The notes under the pieces were generated by a model. It ran no database searches. It had not been told where the DNA came from and saw nothing but the letters and a program-made list of their open reading frames with translations. Source: Stenotrophomonas sp. NA06056 (GTDB taxonomy: Bacteria; Pseudomonadota; Gammaproteobacteria; Xanthomonadales; Xanthomonadaceae). From it: a stretch of 64,000 bases of DNA. This document shows, in pieces, positions 23,136 through 41,619 of the stretch. The stretch's first letter is position 1, and each line of letters starts with the position of its first letter. The DNA is taken from contig NZ_CP054931.1 of NCBI RefSeq assembly GCF_013364355.1, forward strand, positions 3,410,001-3,474,000, in the 5' to 3' direction. Both the position numbers and the translations under genes were made by a program.

Positions 23136-23435
23136 TCAGGCCTTGGCCGTTACATCGATCGACTGGCCGTCGGCCAGGCGAACGTACGCCTTGCGCCAAT
23201 CGCCGCGGCGGCCAGCACGGTTACGGAAGGACTTGTTCTTGCCCTTGACGTTGACCACGTTGACTGCTTCGACCTTGACGTCGAACAGCTGCTCAACCGC
23301 GGCCTTTACATCGGCCTTGGTGGCTTCGTTCGAAATTTCGAAGACGTACTGATTGGAGAGTTCCTGCAGGCGCGCGGTCTTTTCGGAGACACGCGGGGCG
23401 AGCAGCACGCTGAAGATTTTTTCGTTGCTGTTCAT
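23136..23435 (-). CDS. rplW: 50S ribosomal protein L23
   Basis: 99 residues ([35 protein letters not shown]). Docking site for trigger factor and SRP at the exit tunnel. Its ATG overlaps the rplD stop (ATGA) with GAGGAG about 9 nt upstream; a GTG three codons earlier is the weaker alternative. Confidence 0.97.
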
Positions 23436-24037
23436 GCCAGCCACTCCTCGACCTTCTTGACCGCGTCAGCGGTGATGACGACCGTGTCGGCACCGACCAG
23501 CGACACCGGATCCAGGCCCTGGACGTCACGCACTTCCACGTAGGGAATGTTGCGAGCCGACAGGTACAGGTGCTCGGAGGCTTCTTCAGTGACGATCAGC
23601 GGGCGCTTGCCCACTTCCAGGCCGGCCAGCTTGGCGATCAGACCCTTCGTGTTGGTCACTTCGACATCGAAGGACTCCACGATGGTCAGACGGCCCTGAC
23701 GGTTCAGCTCGGACAGGATCGCGCACATGGCGGCACGGTACTGCTTACGATTGACCTTCTGCTCGAAGCTGCGCGGCTTTGCCGCGAAGGTGACACCGCC
23801 GCCGACGAAGATCGGAGCCGTCAGTGCGCCATGACGCGCGCCGCCGCCCTTCTGCTTCTTCGACTTCTTGGTGGTACCTGCCACTTCGGAGCGAGTCTTC
23901 TGCGCCTTGGTGCCGGCGCGACCGGCGTTGCGGTAAGCAACGACAACCTGGTGAACCAGATCTTCGCTGAAATCGCGACCGAACACGGCGTCGGAGACCG
24001 AGACCTTGTTATTGCTACCCGTGATAACGAGTTCCAT
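23432..24037 (-). CDS. rplD: 50S ribosomal protein L4
   Basis: 201 residues ([58 protein letters not shown]) with the long tunnel loop. In E. coli L4 represses the S10 operon through its leader; the structured leader at 25024-25183 is a possible target but differs in layout. Start chosen by Shine-Dalgarno spacing as for rplV. Confidence 0.97.
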   Translation of the reverse strand: MELVITGSNNKVSVSDAVFGRDFSEDLVHQVVVAYRNAGRAGTKAQKTRSEVAGTTKKSKKQKGGGARHGALTAPIFVGGGVTFAAKPRSFEQKVNRKQYRAAMCAILSELNRQGRLTIVESFDVEVTNTKGLIAKLAGLEVGKRPLIVTEEASEHLYLSARNIPYVEVRDVQGLDPVSLVGADTVVITADAVKKVEEWLA

Positions 24038-24049
24038 CGTCATCTCTCC

Positions 24050-24700
24050 TTATGCCTTGCTCGCCGGACGGACGATCACGTCGCCACCCGCCGCGCCCGG
24101 AACGGCGCCGCGAACTGCGATCAGACCGCGCTCGACGTCGACCTTGACAACTTCCAGGTTCTGGGTGCTCTGCTGCACGGCGCCCATGTGACCGGACATC
24201 TTCTTACCCGGGAACACGCGGCCGGGCGTCTGGCGCTGACCCAGCGAACCCGGCGCGCGATGCGACAGCGAGTTGCCGTGGGTAGCGTCACCCATACGGA
24301 AGTTGTAGCGCTTGATGGTGCCCTGGAAGCCCTTACCCTTGGTGACACCCTGGACGTCGACGATCTGGCCGACTTCAAAGATGTCCGCCTTGACTTCGCC
24401 ACCAACGGCGAAATCGCCGAGCTGGGAATCTTCAACGCGGAATTCCCACAGGCCACGGCCCGCTTCCACTTTCGCCTTGGCGAAGTGGCCGGCTTCCGGC
24501 TTGTTGACCAGGGCAGCGCGACGCGCACCGACGGTCACCTGCACGGCGCTGTAGCCGTCAGACTCGACGGTCTTGATCTGCGCGATGCGGTTGGGGGTTG
24601 CTTCGATCAGGGTCACCGGGATGGAACGACCATCTTCGGTGAACACGCGGCTCATGCCAGCCTTGCGGCCCACGAAGCCCAACGAATACTTCTTCGTCAT
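24050..24700 (-). CDS. rplC: 50S ribosomal protein L3
   Basis: 216 residues ([34 protein letters not shown] ... [23 protein letters not shown], whose Gln is the site methylated by PrmB in relatives). 11 nt after rpsJ. Confidence 0.98.
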   Translation of the reverse strand: MTKKYSLGFVGRKAGMSRVFTEDGRSIPVTLIEATPNRIAQIKTVESDGYSAVQVTVGARRAALVNKPEAGHFAKAKVEAGRGLWEFRVEDSQLGDFAVGGEVKADIFEVGQIVDVQGVTKGKGFQGTIKRYNFRMGDATHGNSLSHRAPGSLGQRQTPGRVFPGKKMSGHMGAVQQSTQNLEVVKVDVERGLIAVRGAVPGAAGGDVIVRPASKA

Positions 24701-24711
24701 GGTCGTAGTCC

Positions 24712-25023
24712 TCAGGTCAGCTTGATCTGAACGTCGACGCCGGCAGCCAGTTCGAGCTTCATCAGCGCGTCCACGGTCTTGTCATTCGGGTCAACGATAT
24801 CGAGCACGCGCTTGTGCGTGCGGGTCTCGTACTGGTCACGCGCGTCCTTGTCGACGTGCGGGGAGACGAGGATGGTGTAACGCTCGATCTTGGTCGGCAG
24901 CGGGATCGGGCCACGCACTTGCGCGCCGGTCCGCTTCGCCGTCTCAACGATCTCGCTGGCCGAACGGTCGATCAGACGATGATCGAACGCTTTCAGCCGG
25001 ATCCGGATCTTTTGGTCCGCCAT
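24712..25023 (-). CDS. rpsJ: 30S ribosomal protein S10 / NusE
   Basis: 103 residues, exact family length ([44 protein letters not shown]). Also acts as NusE with NusB in antitermination. Heads the S10 operon about 165 nt downstream of a strong promoter. An 86-codon upstream extension of the frame is discarded because it covers that promoter and leader. Confidence 0.99.
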   Translation of the reverse strand: MADQKIRIRLKAFDHRLIDRSASEIVETAKRTGAQVRGPIPLPTKIERYTILVSPHVDKDARDQYETRTHKRVLDIVDPNDKTVDALMKLELAAGVDVQIKLT

Positions 25024-25101
25024 GGCGGTAGGTTCCTTCGATAAAAGAGCGACAGACAAAGCCTCTGGGTTGCTTTGCCCCATGAAATCCTTGAATGCAG
25101 A

Positions 25102-25123
25102 CGGCCTGCACTCCCGCAGGCCG
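25102..25123 (-). promoter_or_regulatory. Hairpin in the S10-operon leader
   Basis: Perfect 8-bp stem CGGCCTGC/GCAGGCCG with a 6-nt loop, in the middle of the ~160-nt leader between the promoter at 25190-25218 and rpsJ. Candidate for autogenous control or simple leader structure. No U-tract follows. Confidence 0.5.
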
Positions 25124-25189
25124 ACAAGGTCAATCCGTAGACCCCAAAAGCACAGGCAGACCCGTGAAACCGGCCTGCCCAGACGGAGA

Positions 25190-25218
25190 AGCATAATGGC
25201 ACGCAAGGCAGCTGTCAA
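25190..25218 (-). promoter_or_regulatory. Strong sigma-70 promoter of the S10 operon
   Basis: Minus strand: perfect -35 TTGACA (25213-25218), 17-bp spacer, -10 TATGCT (25190-25195). It separates the S10 operon from tufA and gives a leader of about 160 nt before rpsJ. Confidence 0.85.
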
Positions 25219-25308
25219 CAGTCTCCTGTTGACGCCGCCTGAATGGCATTGACCCTTCCTGGTCCGGGGAACACAAGGCACATCCTGTGCCTACTTTCCC
25301 GTTTGATA

Positions 25309-25342
25309 CGCCCCGATGCCCTACCCAGGCAACATCGGGGCG
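25309..25342 (-). terminator. Probable terminator or attenuator after tufA
   Basis: Perfect 10-bp stem CGCCCCGATG/CATCGGGGCG with a 14-nt loop, 15 nt after the tufA stop. No U-tract follows, so strong intrinsic termination is doubtful. The rest of the 333-nt tufA-rpsJ gap is the S10 promoter and leader. Confidence 0.55.
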
Positions 25343-25356
25343 CAGAGTCTAACAGA

Positions 25357-26547
25357 TTACTCGAGGATGGTGGCAACCACGCCAGCACCGACGGTACGAC
25401 CACCTTCGCGGATTGCGAAGCGCAGGCCGGCGTCCATGGCGACCGGGTTGATCAGGGTGACAACCATCTTGATGTTGTCGCCCGGCATCACCATCTCGAC
25501 GCCTTCCGGCAGCTCGACCGCACCGGTGATGTCGGTGGTACGGAAGTAGAACTGCGGACGGTAGCCCTTGAAGAACGGGGTGTGGCGGCCGCCTTCGTCC
25601 TTCGACAGCACGTAGACTTCGGCGTCGAACTTGGTGTGCGGCTTGATCGAACCCGGCTTGGCCAGAACCTGGCCACGCTCGACGTCGTCACGCTTGGTGC
25701 CGCGCAGCAGCAGACCGGCGTTGTCGCCTGCCTGGCCCTGGTCCAGCAGCTTGCGGAACATTTCCACGCCGGTCACGGTGGTCTTCTGCACCGGACGGAT
25801 GCCGACGATTTCGATTTCTTCGCCGACCTTGATCACGCCGCGCTCGATACGACCGGTCACCACGGTGCCGCGGCCCGAGATCGAGAACACGTCTTCGACC
25901 GGCATCAGGAATGCCTTGTCGACGTCACGCTCCGGGGTCGGGATCCAGGTGTCCAGCGCCTCGACCAGCTTGATGACGGCCGGCACGCCGATCTCGCTCT
26001 GGTCGCCTTCCAGCGCCAGACGGGCCGAACCCGAGATGATCGGGGTGTCGTCGCCCGGGAAGTCGTACTTGCTCAGCAGCTCGCGGACTTCCATTTCAAC
26101 CAGTTCCAGCAGCTCGGCATCGTCAACCATGTCGGCCTTGTTCAGGAACACGACGATGTACGGCACGCCGACCTGACGCGACAGCAGGATGTGCTCGCGG
26201 GTCTGCGGCATCGGGCCGTCAGCGGCCGAGCACACCAGGATCGCGCCGTCCATCTGGGCAGCACCGGTGATCATGTTCTTGACGTAGTCAGCATGGCCCG
26301 GGCAATCGACGTGGGCGTAGTGACGGACGGTGGATTCGTATTCGACGTGCGCGGTCGAGATCGTGATGCCACGTGCCTTTTCTTCCGGCGCGGCGTCGAT
26401 CGCGGAGTAATCCTTGAACTCGCCACCGAAGCGCTCGGCACCGATCTTGGTCAGTGCGGCGGTCAGCGTGGTCTTGCCATGATCGACGTGACCGATGGTG
26501 CCGACGTTGACGTGCGGCTTGGTGCGCTCGAACTTACCCTTTGCCAT
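25357..26547 (-). CDS. tufA: Elongation factor Tu, copy A
   Basis: 396 residues. GTPase motifs [34 protein letters not shown] and NKADMVDD, then domains 2 and 3 ending [10 protein letters not shown]. Last gene of the str operon, 51 nt after fusA. The protein is identical to copy B at 42830-44020, and by eye the DNA differs at only about seven positions, all silent, while flanks are unrelated, which points to gene conversion. Confidence 0.99.
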   Translation of the reverse strand: MAKGKFERTKPHVNVGTIGHVDHGKTTLTAALTKIGAERFGGEFKDYSAIDAAPEEKARGITISTAHVEYESTVRHYAHVDCPGHADYVKNMITGAAQMDGAILVCSAADGPMPQTREHILLSRQVGVPYIVVFLNKADMVDDAELLELVEMEVRELLSKYDFPGDDTPIISGSARLALEGDQSEIGVPAVIKLVEALDTWIPTPERDVDKAFLMPVEDVFSISGRGTVVTGRIERGVIKVGEEIEIVGIRPVQKTTVTGVEMFRKLLDQGQAGDNAGLLLRGTKRDDVERGQVLAKPGSIKPHTKFDAEVYVLSKDEGGRHTPFFKGYRPQFYFRTTDITGAVELPEGVEMVMPGDNIKMVVTLINPVAMDAGLRFAIREGGRTVGAGVVATILE

Positions 26548-26584
26548 TTCGTTCTACCTTTTAGTTCGTAAGTGGTTTGGAGGA

Positions 26585-26603
26585 CCTGAGCGTTACGCTC
26601 AGG
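26585..26603 (-). other. Hairpin across the fusA stop codon
   Basis: CCTGAGCG-TAA-CGCTCAGG on the minus strand, an 8-bp stem whose arm contains the fusA TGA (26599-26601). It could delay ribosomes or protect the fusA 3' end before tufA. Confidence 0.45.
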
Positions 26604-28740
26604 CCTTCTTCATGACTTCGTCGGCGATGTTGTTCGGCGCCGGCTCGTAGTGGTCAAATTCCATCGTGAAGGTGGCGCGCCCCTGGGTCTGCGAACGCAG
26701 CGAGGTCGCGTAGCCAAACATTTCGCCCAGCGGGATCATCGCGTTGATGATGCTGGCCGAACCGTCACCAGTGGTATCAGAACCCTGCAGAACGCCGCGA
26801 CGACGGCTCACGTCGCCCATCACGTCACCCTGGTAATCCTCCGGGGTCACGATCTCGACCTTCATGATCGGCTCCAGCAGGACCGGCTTGGCCTTGCGGA
26901 AGCCTTCCTTGAAGGCCATCGAGGAAGCGAGCTTGAACGCCATTTCCGAGGAGTCGACGTCGTGGTACGAGCCGAACACCAGCTTCACCTTGACGTCCAC
27001 GACCGGGAAGCCAGCCAGCGGACCGCTGGTGATGGTTTCACGCAGGCCCTTTTCGATCGACGGAATGAATTCCTTCGGAATCACGCCACCGGTGATGTCG
27101 TTGATGAACAGGAAGTCGTCCTTGATGCCAGCGGCGATCTTCGGATCTGCACGATCGGCCTCGGTGATCGGCGACAGCTCGATCACGACGTGACCGTACT
27201 GACCCTTACCACCGGACTGCTTGGCGTGCTTGTAGTCCGACTTCACGTCCGACATGGTGATCGTTTCGCGGTAAGCCACCTGCGGCTTGCCGACGTTGGC
27301 TTCAACGTTGAACTCGCGCTTCATGCGGTCAACGATGATGTCCAGGTGCAGCTCGCCCATGCCCGAGATGATGGTCTGGCCGGACTCTTCGTCGGTCTTG
27401 ACGCGGAACGACGGATCTTCCTGGGCCAGACGACCCAGTGCCAGACCCATCTTTTCCTGGTCGGACTTGGTCTTCGGCTCGACAGCCATCGAGATGACCG
27501 GCTCCGGGAACACCATGCGCTCGAGGATGATCGGCTGATCCATGGAGCACAGGGTGTCACCGGTGGTGGTGTCCTTCAGGCCCACGGCAGCGGCGATGTC
27601 GCCTGCCAGCACTTCCTTGATTTCTTCACGGTTGTTGGAGTGCATCTGCAGGATACGGCCGATGCGCTCCTTCTTGCCCTTCACCGAGTTCAACAGCTGA
27701 TCGCCTGCGTTCAACGTGCCCGAGTAGACACGGAAGAAGGTCAGCGCGCCGACGAACGGATCGGTGATGATCTTGAAGGCCAGGGCCGAGAACGGAGCCT
27801 TGTCGTCCGACTTGCGGCTCATTTCCTTGGTCTCATCGTCAACGTCGGTACCGGTCACGTCCGGCACGTCGATCGGCGACGGCAGCAGCTGGATCACGCC
27901 GTCCAGCATGGCCTGCACGCCCTTGTTCTTGAACGCCGAGCCGCAGTACATCGGCACGATGTCAGTGGCCAGGGTGCGCACGCGCAGGGCTTCGATGATC
28001 TCGGCCTCGGACAGCTCATCGCCGCCCAGGTACTTGTCCATCAGCTCTTCGCTGGCTTCGGCAGCCGCTTCGATCATGAAGGTACGGGCTTCGGTCGCTT
28101 CAGCCAGCAGTTCGGCCGGCACATCGCTGTACTCGAACTTCATGCCCTGCGAGGCCTCATCCCAGTGGATGGCCTTCATCTTCAGCAGATCGACGACGCC
28201 CTTGAAGCCTTCCTCAGCGCCGATCGGCAGCTGCATCGGAACGGCCTTGGCACCCAGCTTCGCCTTCAGCTGGCCAACGACCTTGCTGAAGTTGGCACCG
28301 GTACGGTCCATCTTGTTGACGAACGCGATGCGCGGGACCTTGTAACGGTTGGCCTGGCGCCACACGGTTTCCGACTGCGGCTGCACGCCACCGACGGCGC
28401 ACAGCACGAAGACGGCACCGTCGAGCACGCGCAGCGAGCGCTCCACTTCGATGGTGAAGTCGACGTGCCCGGGGGTGTCGATGATGTTGAAGCGGTGCTC
28501 CGGCAGGGACTTGTCCATGCCCTTCCAGAACGCGGTGGTCGCAGCGGACTGGATCGTGATGCCACGCTCCTGCTCCTGCTCCATCCAGTCCATGGTGGCG
28601 GCGCCGTCATGCACTTCACCGATCTTGTGGCTCTTGCCGGTGTAGAACAGGATGCGCTCGGACGTGGTGGTCTTGCCGGCATCGATGTGGGCCATGATGC
28701 CGAAATTGCGGTAACGCTCGATGGGAGTGGAACGGGCCAC
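26599..28740 (-). CDS. fusA: Elongation factor G
   Basis: 713 residues. P-loop [15 protein letters not shown], switch [35 protein letters not shown], then domains II-V with [20 protein letters not shown] and the [11 protein letters not shown] region. Drives ribosomal translocation and, with RRF, recycling. 138 nt after rpsG with two hairpins in the gap. Confidence 0.99.
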   Translation of the reverse strand: MARSTPIERYRNFGIMAHIDAGKTTTSERILFYTGKSHKIGEVHDGAATMDWMEQEQERGITIQSAATTAFWKGMDKSLPEHRFNIIDTPGHVDFTIEVERSLRVLDGAVFVLCAVGGVQPQSETVWRQANRYKVPRIAFVNKMDRTGANFSKVVGQLKAKLGAKAVPMQLPIGAEEGFKGVVDLLKMKAIHWDEASQGMKFEYSDVPAELLAEATEARTFMIEAAAEASEELMDKYLGGDELSEAEIIEALRVRTLATDIVPMYCGSAFKNKGVQAMLDGVIQLLPSPIDVPDVTGTDVDDETKEMSRKSDDKAPFSALAFKIITDPFVGALTFFRVYSGTLNAGDQLLNSVKGKKERIGRILQMHSNNREEIKEVLAGDIAAAVGLKDTTTGDTLCSMDQPIILERMVFPEPVISMAVEPKTKSDQEKMGLALGRLAQEDPSFRVKTDEESGQTIISGMGELHLDIIVDRMKREFNVEANVGKPQVAYRETITMSDVKSDYKHAKQSGGKGQYGHVVIELSPITEADRADPKIAAGIKDDFLFINDITGGVIPKEFIPSIEKGLRETITSGPLAGFPVVDVKVKLVFGSYHDVDSSEMAFKLASSMAFKEGFRKAKPVLLEPIMKVEIVTPEDYQGDVMGDVSRRRGVLQGSDTTGDGSASIINAMIPLGEMFGYATSLRSQTQGRATFTMEFDHYEPAPNNIADEVMKKA

Positions 28741-28780
28741 GGGGAGCCTCTCAGATTTCTTGGATTTCGGATGGCCGAAC

Positions 28781-28852
28781 GCCGCCTTTCGGCGGCCTTC
28801 GGATTGGCGCAGCCCTTCTGGGGCCGCGAGGCAGCACCGAGATGGTGCTGCC
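28781..28852 (-). other. Two hairpins between rpsG and fusA
   Basis: GCCGCC-GAAA-GGCGGC on the minus strand (28781-28796) and GGCAGCACC-ATCTC-GGTGCTGCC (28830-28852), the latter 27 nt after the rpsG stop. The GNRA loop of the first is typical of stable RNA. No U-tract. Confidence 0.6.
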
Positions 28853-28878
28853 CTGCCTGTTTTACAAGGCCGTCAAAC

Positions 28879-29346
28879 TCACCAGCGGTAGTGGGCGAAG
28901 GCCTTGTTGGCTTCGGCCATGCGGTGGGTTTCTTCGCGCTTCTTGATGGCGCCGCCACGGTTTTCCGAGGCGTCGATCAGTTCAGCAGCCAGCTTCTTCG
29001 GCATGGTGTTCTCACCACGCTTGCGCGCGGAGTCGATCAGCCAACGCATGGCCAGAGCCATCTTGCGCGAGGCGCGCACTTCGACCGGCACCTGATAGGT
29101 GGCACCACCAACACGGCGGGACTTGACTTCGACCGACGGAGCCACGTTTTCCAGAGCCTTCTGAACCAGCTCGACGGAATTCGGGTTCTTCTCACCGATC
29201 ACGTCCATGGCGCCATAGACGATCTTTTCAGCGACCGACTTCTTGCCGCTCAGCATCACCATGTTGATGAAACGGGCGATGGTTTCGCTTCCGTGCTTCG
29301 GATCCGGCAGGACTGCGCGCTGCGGCGTATTACCTTTACGAGACAT
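28879..29346 (-). CDS. rpsG: 30S ribosomal protein S7
   Basis: 155 residues ([48 protein letters not shown] ... [13 protein letters not shown]). Nucleates the 30S head; autogenous repressor of the str operon in E. coli. 12 nt after rpsL. Confidence 0.98.
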   Translation of the reverse strand: MSRKGNTPQRAVLPDPKHGSETIARFINMVMLSGKKSVAEKIVYGAMDVIGEKNPNSVELVQKALENVAPSVEVKSRRVGGATYQVPVEVRASRKMALAMRWLIDSARKRGENTMPKKLAAELIDASENRGGAIKKREETHRMAEANKAFAHYRW

Positions 29347-29358
29347 GTGTGCTTTCCC

Positions 29359-29733
29359 TTAGCTCTTCGGACGCTTGGCGCCGTACTTGGAACGGCCCTG
29401 GCGACGCTTGGCAACGCCGGAGGCGTCGAGCGAACCACGAACGGTGTGGTAACGCACACCCGGCAGATCCTTGACGCGACCGCCACGGATCAGGACCACG
29501 GAGTGCTCCTGCAGGTTGTGACCTTCACCGCCGATGTAGGAAATCACTTCTTCCTGGTTGGTCAGGCGAACCTTGGCAACCTTGCGAAGCGCCGAGTTCG
29601 GCTTCTTCGGAGTAGTGGTGTAAACGCGCGTGCAGACGCCACGGCGCTGGGGGCACTTTTCGAGAGCCGGCGAGGCGCTCTTATAAGTGGTTGCCTGCCG
29701 CGGCTTGCGGACAAGCTGATTGATCGTCGCCAT
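29359..29733 (-). CDS. rpsL: 30S ribosomal protein S12
   Basis: 124 residues ([51 protein letters not shown]). Lys43 and Lys88, the classic streptomycin-resistance positions, carry the wild-type residues. The frame is open 43 codons upstream across the promoter and leader; [10 protein letters not shown] is the true start. First gene of the str operon. Confidence 0.98.
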   Translation of the reverse strand: MATINQLVRKPRQATTYKSASPALEKCPQRRGVCTRVYTTTPKKPNSALRKVAKVRLTNQEEVISYIGGEGHNLQEHSVVLIRGGRVKDLPGVRYHTVRGSLDASGVAKRRQGRSKYGAKRPKS

Positions 29734-29753
29734 CAGTATGTTCTTCTGAGAGA

Positions 29754-29811
29754 GGCCGAAAAAACCGGCCATGAATGCGGATATGTGCGAGCAGGCGAAA
29801 AACCGGCCTGC
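29754..29811 (-). promoter_or_regulatory. Tandem hairpins in the rpsL leader
   Basis: On the minus strand GCAGGC-(9 nt with T5)-GCCTGC (29791-29811) is followed by GGCCG-GTTTTTT-CGGCC (29754-29770), which ends 21 nt before the rpsL ATG. Both put a T-run in the loop and share GGCCGGTTTTT, so they look duplicated. Possibly translational or attenuation control of the str operon. Confidence 0.5.
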
Positions 29812-29822
29812 TGAGACAGACG

Positions 29823-29852
29823 ATTGTAGCAACCTGGCGAAAACGCGGTCAA
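29823..29852 (-). promoter_or_regulatory. Sigma-70 promoter of the str operon
   Basis: Minus strand: -35 TTGACC (29847-29852), 18-bp spacer, -10 TACAAT (29823-29828). Each box matches consensus at 5 of 6. It gives a leader of about 85 nt before rpsL. Confidence 0.85.
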
Positions 29853-30101
29853 ATGCGCACACGCCAAGCCAGCCCTGATCCTGGGCCGTTACAGGGGAGC
29901 CTTCTCCATGCCCCCCGTTCAGGTTGTCGTCCGACCCATCGCTGGGCCGGGCGGCATCCTACCTCATCGAGGGCGAACAGACCAGCGGCCTGTGCCCTCG
30001 AATGCAGATCCGGCCGGAGCCGGTCCTGCGTGATGCGTTGTCCGGCACGGAGCCGGAGCATCCAGCAGGGAACGGCCAGTGGCCGCCCCCTGCCCGATCG
30101 A

Positions 30102-30121
30102 GGTCCGGCCGAGGCCGGACC
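30102..30121 (-). terminator. Hairpin just after rpoC
   Basis: Perfect 8-bp stem GGTCCGGC-CTCG-GCCGGACC, 6 nt after the rpoC stop, without a U-tract. The remaining rpoC-rpsL gap (29853-30101) holds further GC-rich palindromes around CCGGCTCC but no gene. With the promoter at 29823-29852 this gap marks the end of the rpoBC unit and start of the str unit. Confidence 0.5.
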
Positions 30122-30127
30122 CGCCGA

Positions 30128-34366
<4,239 letters not shown>

Positions 34367-34455
34367 GGTGTTCTCCAGAAGGAGGAATGCTGTGTCGATG
34401 GGCTTTCAGTTGACTGCCAGCGGCGCGGCGGCGTTGGCCGCCGCGCCGGCATGGA

Positions 34456-38610
<4,155 letters not shown>

Positions 38611-38671
38611 GAGGTCTTCCACCTTGTTGTGCGGGTCGTGCGCCCACGACCCGAAGGGAACTTGAAATTGT

Positions 38672-38730
38672 CAGTTGGAAGTCGCTGGTATTGCCGGCAC
38701 CAGCACGCCTTCTCCCGCTACTTCCAACTG
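38672..38730 (-). promoter_or_regulatory. Nested long stem upstream of rpoB (possible RNase III-type processing site)
   Basis: An exact 11-bp inverted repeat, CAGTTGGAAGT (38672-38682) and ACTTCCAACTG (38720-38730), encloses a second stem GCTGGT/ACCAGC (38684-38704). E. coli has an RNase III site in the same rplL-rpoB position; the analogy is inferred from place and shape, not sequence. Confidence 0.55.
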
Positions 38731-38869
38731 CCAACTCGTCTGCATCCACTCCCCCGCCGCCGCGCGTTGCGCTGGCCGACCAGGGTTTGACCGCAGCCCG
38801 TGTTGGGCTTTCTCACCGTATTTCCGTAGAACCGCGCCATGATTGACGGGCCCTACAACAACGACCAAA

Positions 38870-38894
38870 GGCCGGGGGCTTACGCCCCCAGCCT
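38870..38894 (-). terminator. Attenuator-like hairpin after rplL
   Basis: Minus-strand stem GGGGGC-GTAA-GCCCCC with partly paired flanks (38870-38894), 43 nt after the rplL stop, followed by CTTTGG, not a U-tract. It fits partial termination between rplL and rpoB. Confidence 0.55.
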
Positions 38895-38936
38895 TGGCTG
38901 CATCGCCGGATTTCGATGGCGACGCAAAGGAAGTGC

Positions 38937-39302
38937 TTACTTGACTTCGACAGTCGCGCCAGCAGCTTCCAGGTCCTTCTTCATCTTCTCGGCTTCGTCC
39001 TTCGAAGCGTTGTCCTTCAGGACGCCGCCGGCTTCGGCCAGGTCCTTCGCTTCCTTCAGGCCCAGGCCGGTGATGGCGCGGACGGCCTTGATGACTTCGA
39101 CCTTCTTGTCGCCAGCGGTCTTCAGGGTGACGACGAATTCGGTCTGCTCTTCAACGACGGCAGCCGGGCCAGCCGCAGCAACGGCGACCGGAGCAGCGGC
39201 GGAGACGCCGAACTTCTCTTCGATGGCCTTGACCAGCTCCATCACTTCCATCAGGGACTTCTCGGCGATGGCGTCGACGATCTGTTCGTTGGTAAGGGAC
39301 AT
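38937..39302 (-). CDS. rplL: 50S ribosomal protein L7/L12
   Basis: 121 residues. N-terminal dimerisation helices, an Ala-rich hinge ([21 protein letters not shown]) and the C-terminal factor-binding domain ([27 protein letters not shown]). Recruits translational GTPases to the stalk. 63 nt after rplJ. Confidence 0.99.
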   Translation of the reverse strand: MSLTNEQIVDAIAEKSLMEVMELVKAIEEKFGVSAAAPVAVAAAGPAAVVEEQTEFVVTLKTAGDKKVEVIKAVRAITGLGLKEAKDLAEAGGVLKDNASKDEAEKMKKDLEAAGATVEVK

Positions 39303-39365
39303 GATAATTACCTTTGGATGTTTTTCTGGATTGAGGTTCCGTCAGGAACCACGATTGGTCGAAAC

Positions 39366-39902
39366 TCAGGCGGTCTCGGCGGCCGGTTCAGCAGCGTCGG
39401 CGGCGACGTCGCCACCATTCTGCTTGTCGCCGATTGCCTTGATGGCGCGGGCGAACATCGTGACCGGCTCGGTCAGGACGCGTGCCAGCATTGCCAGGGC
39501 CTGGTCGCGGGTCGGCAGCGAAGCCAACACGTCGACATGGCTTGCCGGGAACACTTCACCACCGATTGCGACGACCTTGGCCTTCAGCTTGTCGTTGCCC
39601 TTGGCGGCTTCCTTGATCAGGCGACCGGCAGCGCCGGGTTCCTCAAGCGAGAACGCGTACAGCAGCGGACCGACCATCTGGTCCTGTGCGACTGCGAACT
39701 CGGTGCCTTCAACAGCACGCGACGCCAGGGTGTTCTTGACAACTTTCAAGAAAACGCCGGTTTCACGAGCCTGCTTACGCATCGCGGTCATCTGAGCGAC
39801 CGTGGTGCCAGCGTATTCGGCTGCGATCAAGGAGTGGGCCTTGGCGGCGATGTCTGCCAGCTCCGCGACTACTTCTTGCTTCTGGGACAGATTGAGAGCC
39901 AT
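39366..39902 (-). CDS. rplJ: 50S ribosomal protein L10
   Basis: 178 residues ([59 protein letters not shown]) with an acidic Ala-rich tail. Base of the L12 stalk. Its 389-nt upstream gap would be the place for L10 autogenous control. Confidence 0.98.
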   Translation of the reverse strand: MALNLSQKQEVVAELADIAAKAHSLIAAEYAGTTVAQMTAMRKQARETGVFLKVVKNTLASRAVEGTEFAVAQDQMVGPLLYAFSLEEPGAAGRLIKEAAKGNDKLKAKVVAIGGEVFPASHVDVLASLPTRDQALAMLARVLTEPVTMFARAIKAIGDKQNGGDVAADAAEPAAETA

Positions 39903-40291
39903 TGCACTCCTCCGATTGAACTCCGCTTACGGCTCCTGCCGTGTGCGGTCCTGTGCGGCATCCGTCCTGGACGCCGGGAACATCGGAATGATGTTCCGGG
40001 GGGGTGGGCCGTTCTAGACCTGGAGTGGGCCAACCTGGGTAACCCCAGACGTGCGTGAACCAGAAAAACTCCAGAAGGGCACCATCTACGCAGGGTGATT
40101 CCGGGGAATCGATTAAGCGTTCGTGACTGCTCCGGCGGCGACTCCCTGCCAAATCGAGCTTCCGTGCCCGTCGCCGGCATGCCACGACCGCACCTGCGGT
40201 CTTTGACGGCTACCACCGGCGATGGGTTGCCGGCGATGCCTTCAAATGTCACGGTCGCGGGGCCCGAAGAACCCGCGACCGCTTGAAACGA
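39903..40291. other. rplA-rplJ intergenic region / rplJ leader
   Basis: 389 nt without a credible gene. Two perfect stems are seen on the minus strand: GGTCGCGGG/CCCGCGACC (40253-40280), 11 nt after rplA and without a U-tract, and GGAACATC-ATTCC-GATGTTCC (39977-39997), about 75 nt before rplJ. A GAGGAG Shine-Dalgarno precedes the rplJ ATG. I found no convincing -10/-35 pair, although E. coli has a promoter and the L10-binding leader here. Confidence 0.6.
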
Positions 40292-40990
40292 TTACTTCAG
40301 GCTCAGCGACGACTGGTCGACGGTGACGCCCGGGCCCATCGTCGAGCTGACCGAAACCTTCTGCAGGTAGGTGCCCTTCGAGGTGGCCGGCTTGGCCTTG
40401 ATCAGGTCCTGCAGCAGCGCGGTCAGGTTCGACTTCAGCGCGTCTTCGGCGAAGTCGGCCTTGCCGATGGTGCAGTGGATGATGCCGGCCTTGTCGGTGC
40501 GGTAACGCACCTGACCCGACTTGGCATTCTTCACAGCCTCACCCGGGTTCGGGGAGACGGTGCCGACCTTCGGGTTCGGCATCAGGCCGCGCGGGCCCAG
40601 CACGGTACCCAGCTTGCCGACGACGCGCATTGCGTCCGGGGTCGCGATCACGACGTCGTAGTTCAGATCGCCGGCCTGCATCTTCTCGGCCAGATCGTCC
40701 ATACCGACGGCTTCTGCACCAGCGGCCAGGGCTTCATCAGCCTTGGCACCGGCCGGAGCGAAGACAGCGACGCGGACCGACTTGCCGGTACCGGCCGGCA
40801 GCACGGTGGAGCCACGGACCTGCTGGTCGGACTTCTTCGCGTCGACGCCCAGGCGCACAGCAACGTCGATCGACTCGACGAACTTGGCCTTGGTGGCGGT
40901 CTTCAGGATGTTGATTGCGTCCTCGAAGGCGTACGACTTGCCCGGGACAACGGCGGCCTTGATGGCCTTCTCACGCTTGTTCTGTGCCAT
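40292..40990 (-). CDS. rplA: 50S ribosomal protein L1
   Basis: 232 residues with the L1 signature [32 protein letters not shown]1-stalk protein and, in E. coli, translational repressor of rplKA. 4 nt after rplK. Confidence 0.99.
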   Translation of the reverse strand: MAQNKREKAIKAAVVPGKSYAFEDAINILKTATKAKFVESIDVAVRLGVDAKKSDQQVRGSTVLPAGTGKSVRVAVFAPAGAKADEALAAGAEAVGMDDLAEKMQAGDLNYDVVIATPDAMRVVGKLGTVLGPRGLMPNPKVGTVSPNPGEAVKNAKSGQVRYRTDKAGIIHCTIGKADFAEDALKSNLTALLQDLIKAKPATSKGTYLQKVSVSSTMGPGVTVDQSSLSLK

Positions 40991-40994
40991 CTGA

Positions 40995-41423
40995 TTAACC
41001 CTCCACCACGAGGCCCATGGAACGGGCAGAGCCAGCGATGGTACGCACGGCGGCGTCCAGGTCGGCGGCAGTCAGATCCGGTTCCTTCGCCTTGGCGATC
41101 TCTTCCAGCTGCTTACGGGTGACCTTGCCGACCTTCTCGGTGTTCGGGCGCTTGGAGCCCGACGAGATGCCAGCGGCCTTCTTCAGCAGGGTGGTGGCCG
41201 GGGTGCTCTTGGTGATGAAGGTGAACGTACGGTCCGAATAGGCCGTGATGATCACCGGAACCGGCAGACCCGGCTCGAGCTTCTGCGTGGCGGCATTGAA
41301 GGCCTTGCAGAATTCCATGATGTTCAGGCCGCGCTGACCCAGCGCAGGACCGACCGGCGGCGAGGGGTTGGCCTGACCGGCCTTCACCTGCAGCTTGATA
41401 TAACCGACAACTTTCTTTGCCAT
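40995..41423 (-). CDS. rplK: 50S ribosomal protein L11
   Basis: 142 residues ([37 protein letters not shown] ... [43 protein letters not shown]). Binds the GTPase-associated rRNA with L10. 4 nt upstream of rplA. Confidence 0.99.
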   Translation of the reverse strand: MAKKVVGYIKLQVKAGQANPSPPVGPALGQRGLNIMEFCKAFNAATQKLEPGLPVPVIITAYSDRTFTFITKSTPATTLLKKAAGISSGSKRPNTEKVGKVTRKQLEEIAKAKEPDLTAADLDAAVRTIAGSARSMGLVVEG

Positions 41424-41518
41424 GTGAGTACTCTCCGGGTGCTAGCGCCTTGCGACAACAGGCTCCCCATCGGACCGGGAATCACGCGTCCCGGCATCGC
41501 GTTTTGAAATCATGCCGA

Positions 41519-41538
41519 AGGCCACCTTTCGGTGGCCT
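41519..41538 (-). promoter_or_regulatory. Hairpin in the rplK leader
   Basis: Minus strand AGGCCACC-GAAA-GGTGGCCT, an 8-bp stem with a GNRA loop, about 95 nt before rplK and downstream of the candidate promoter. It may be part of an L1-type control element; sequence alone does not show this. Confidence 0.5.
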
Positions 41539-41569
41539 CGTCCCGCCAGCTTCCCAACGGGAGCCGCGC

Positions 41570-41578
41570 AGCATATCA
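41570..41578 (-). promoter_or_regulatory. Candidate extended -10 promoter of rplK
   Basis: Minus strand TGATATGCT: -10 TATGCT (41570-41575) with a TG extension. The -35 position falls inside the 26-bp dyad at 41588-41613 and matches poorly (AGGCAT). It would separate rplKA from secE-nusG as in enterics. Confidence 0.45.
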
Positions 41579-41587
41579 GGTTTTTTC

Positions 41588-41613
41588 TTCACATGCCTGA
41601 AGCGGCATGTGAA
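41588..41613. promoter_or_regulatory. 26-bp dyad between nusG and rplK
   Basis: Perfect 10-bp arms TTCACATGCC / GGCATGTGAA around a 6-nt centre, 6 nt after the nusG stop. On the transcribed strand it is followed by A6, not U's, so it is not an intrinsic terminator. It overlaps the -35 zone of the rplK promoter candidate and could be a protein-binding dyad or an mRNA 3' stem. Confidence 0.6.
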
Positions 41614-41619
41614 TACAGA

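Noticed and set aside
26650..29814. 1054-codon open frame antisense to fusA and rpsG
   Set aside because: Same mirror effect over strongly biased essential genes; it crosses three genuine genes and their gaps.
41588..41613. Rho-independent terminator of nusG
   Set aside because: The stem is perfect but is followed by A's on the transcribed strand; U's are required.
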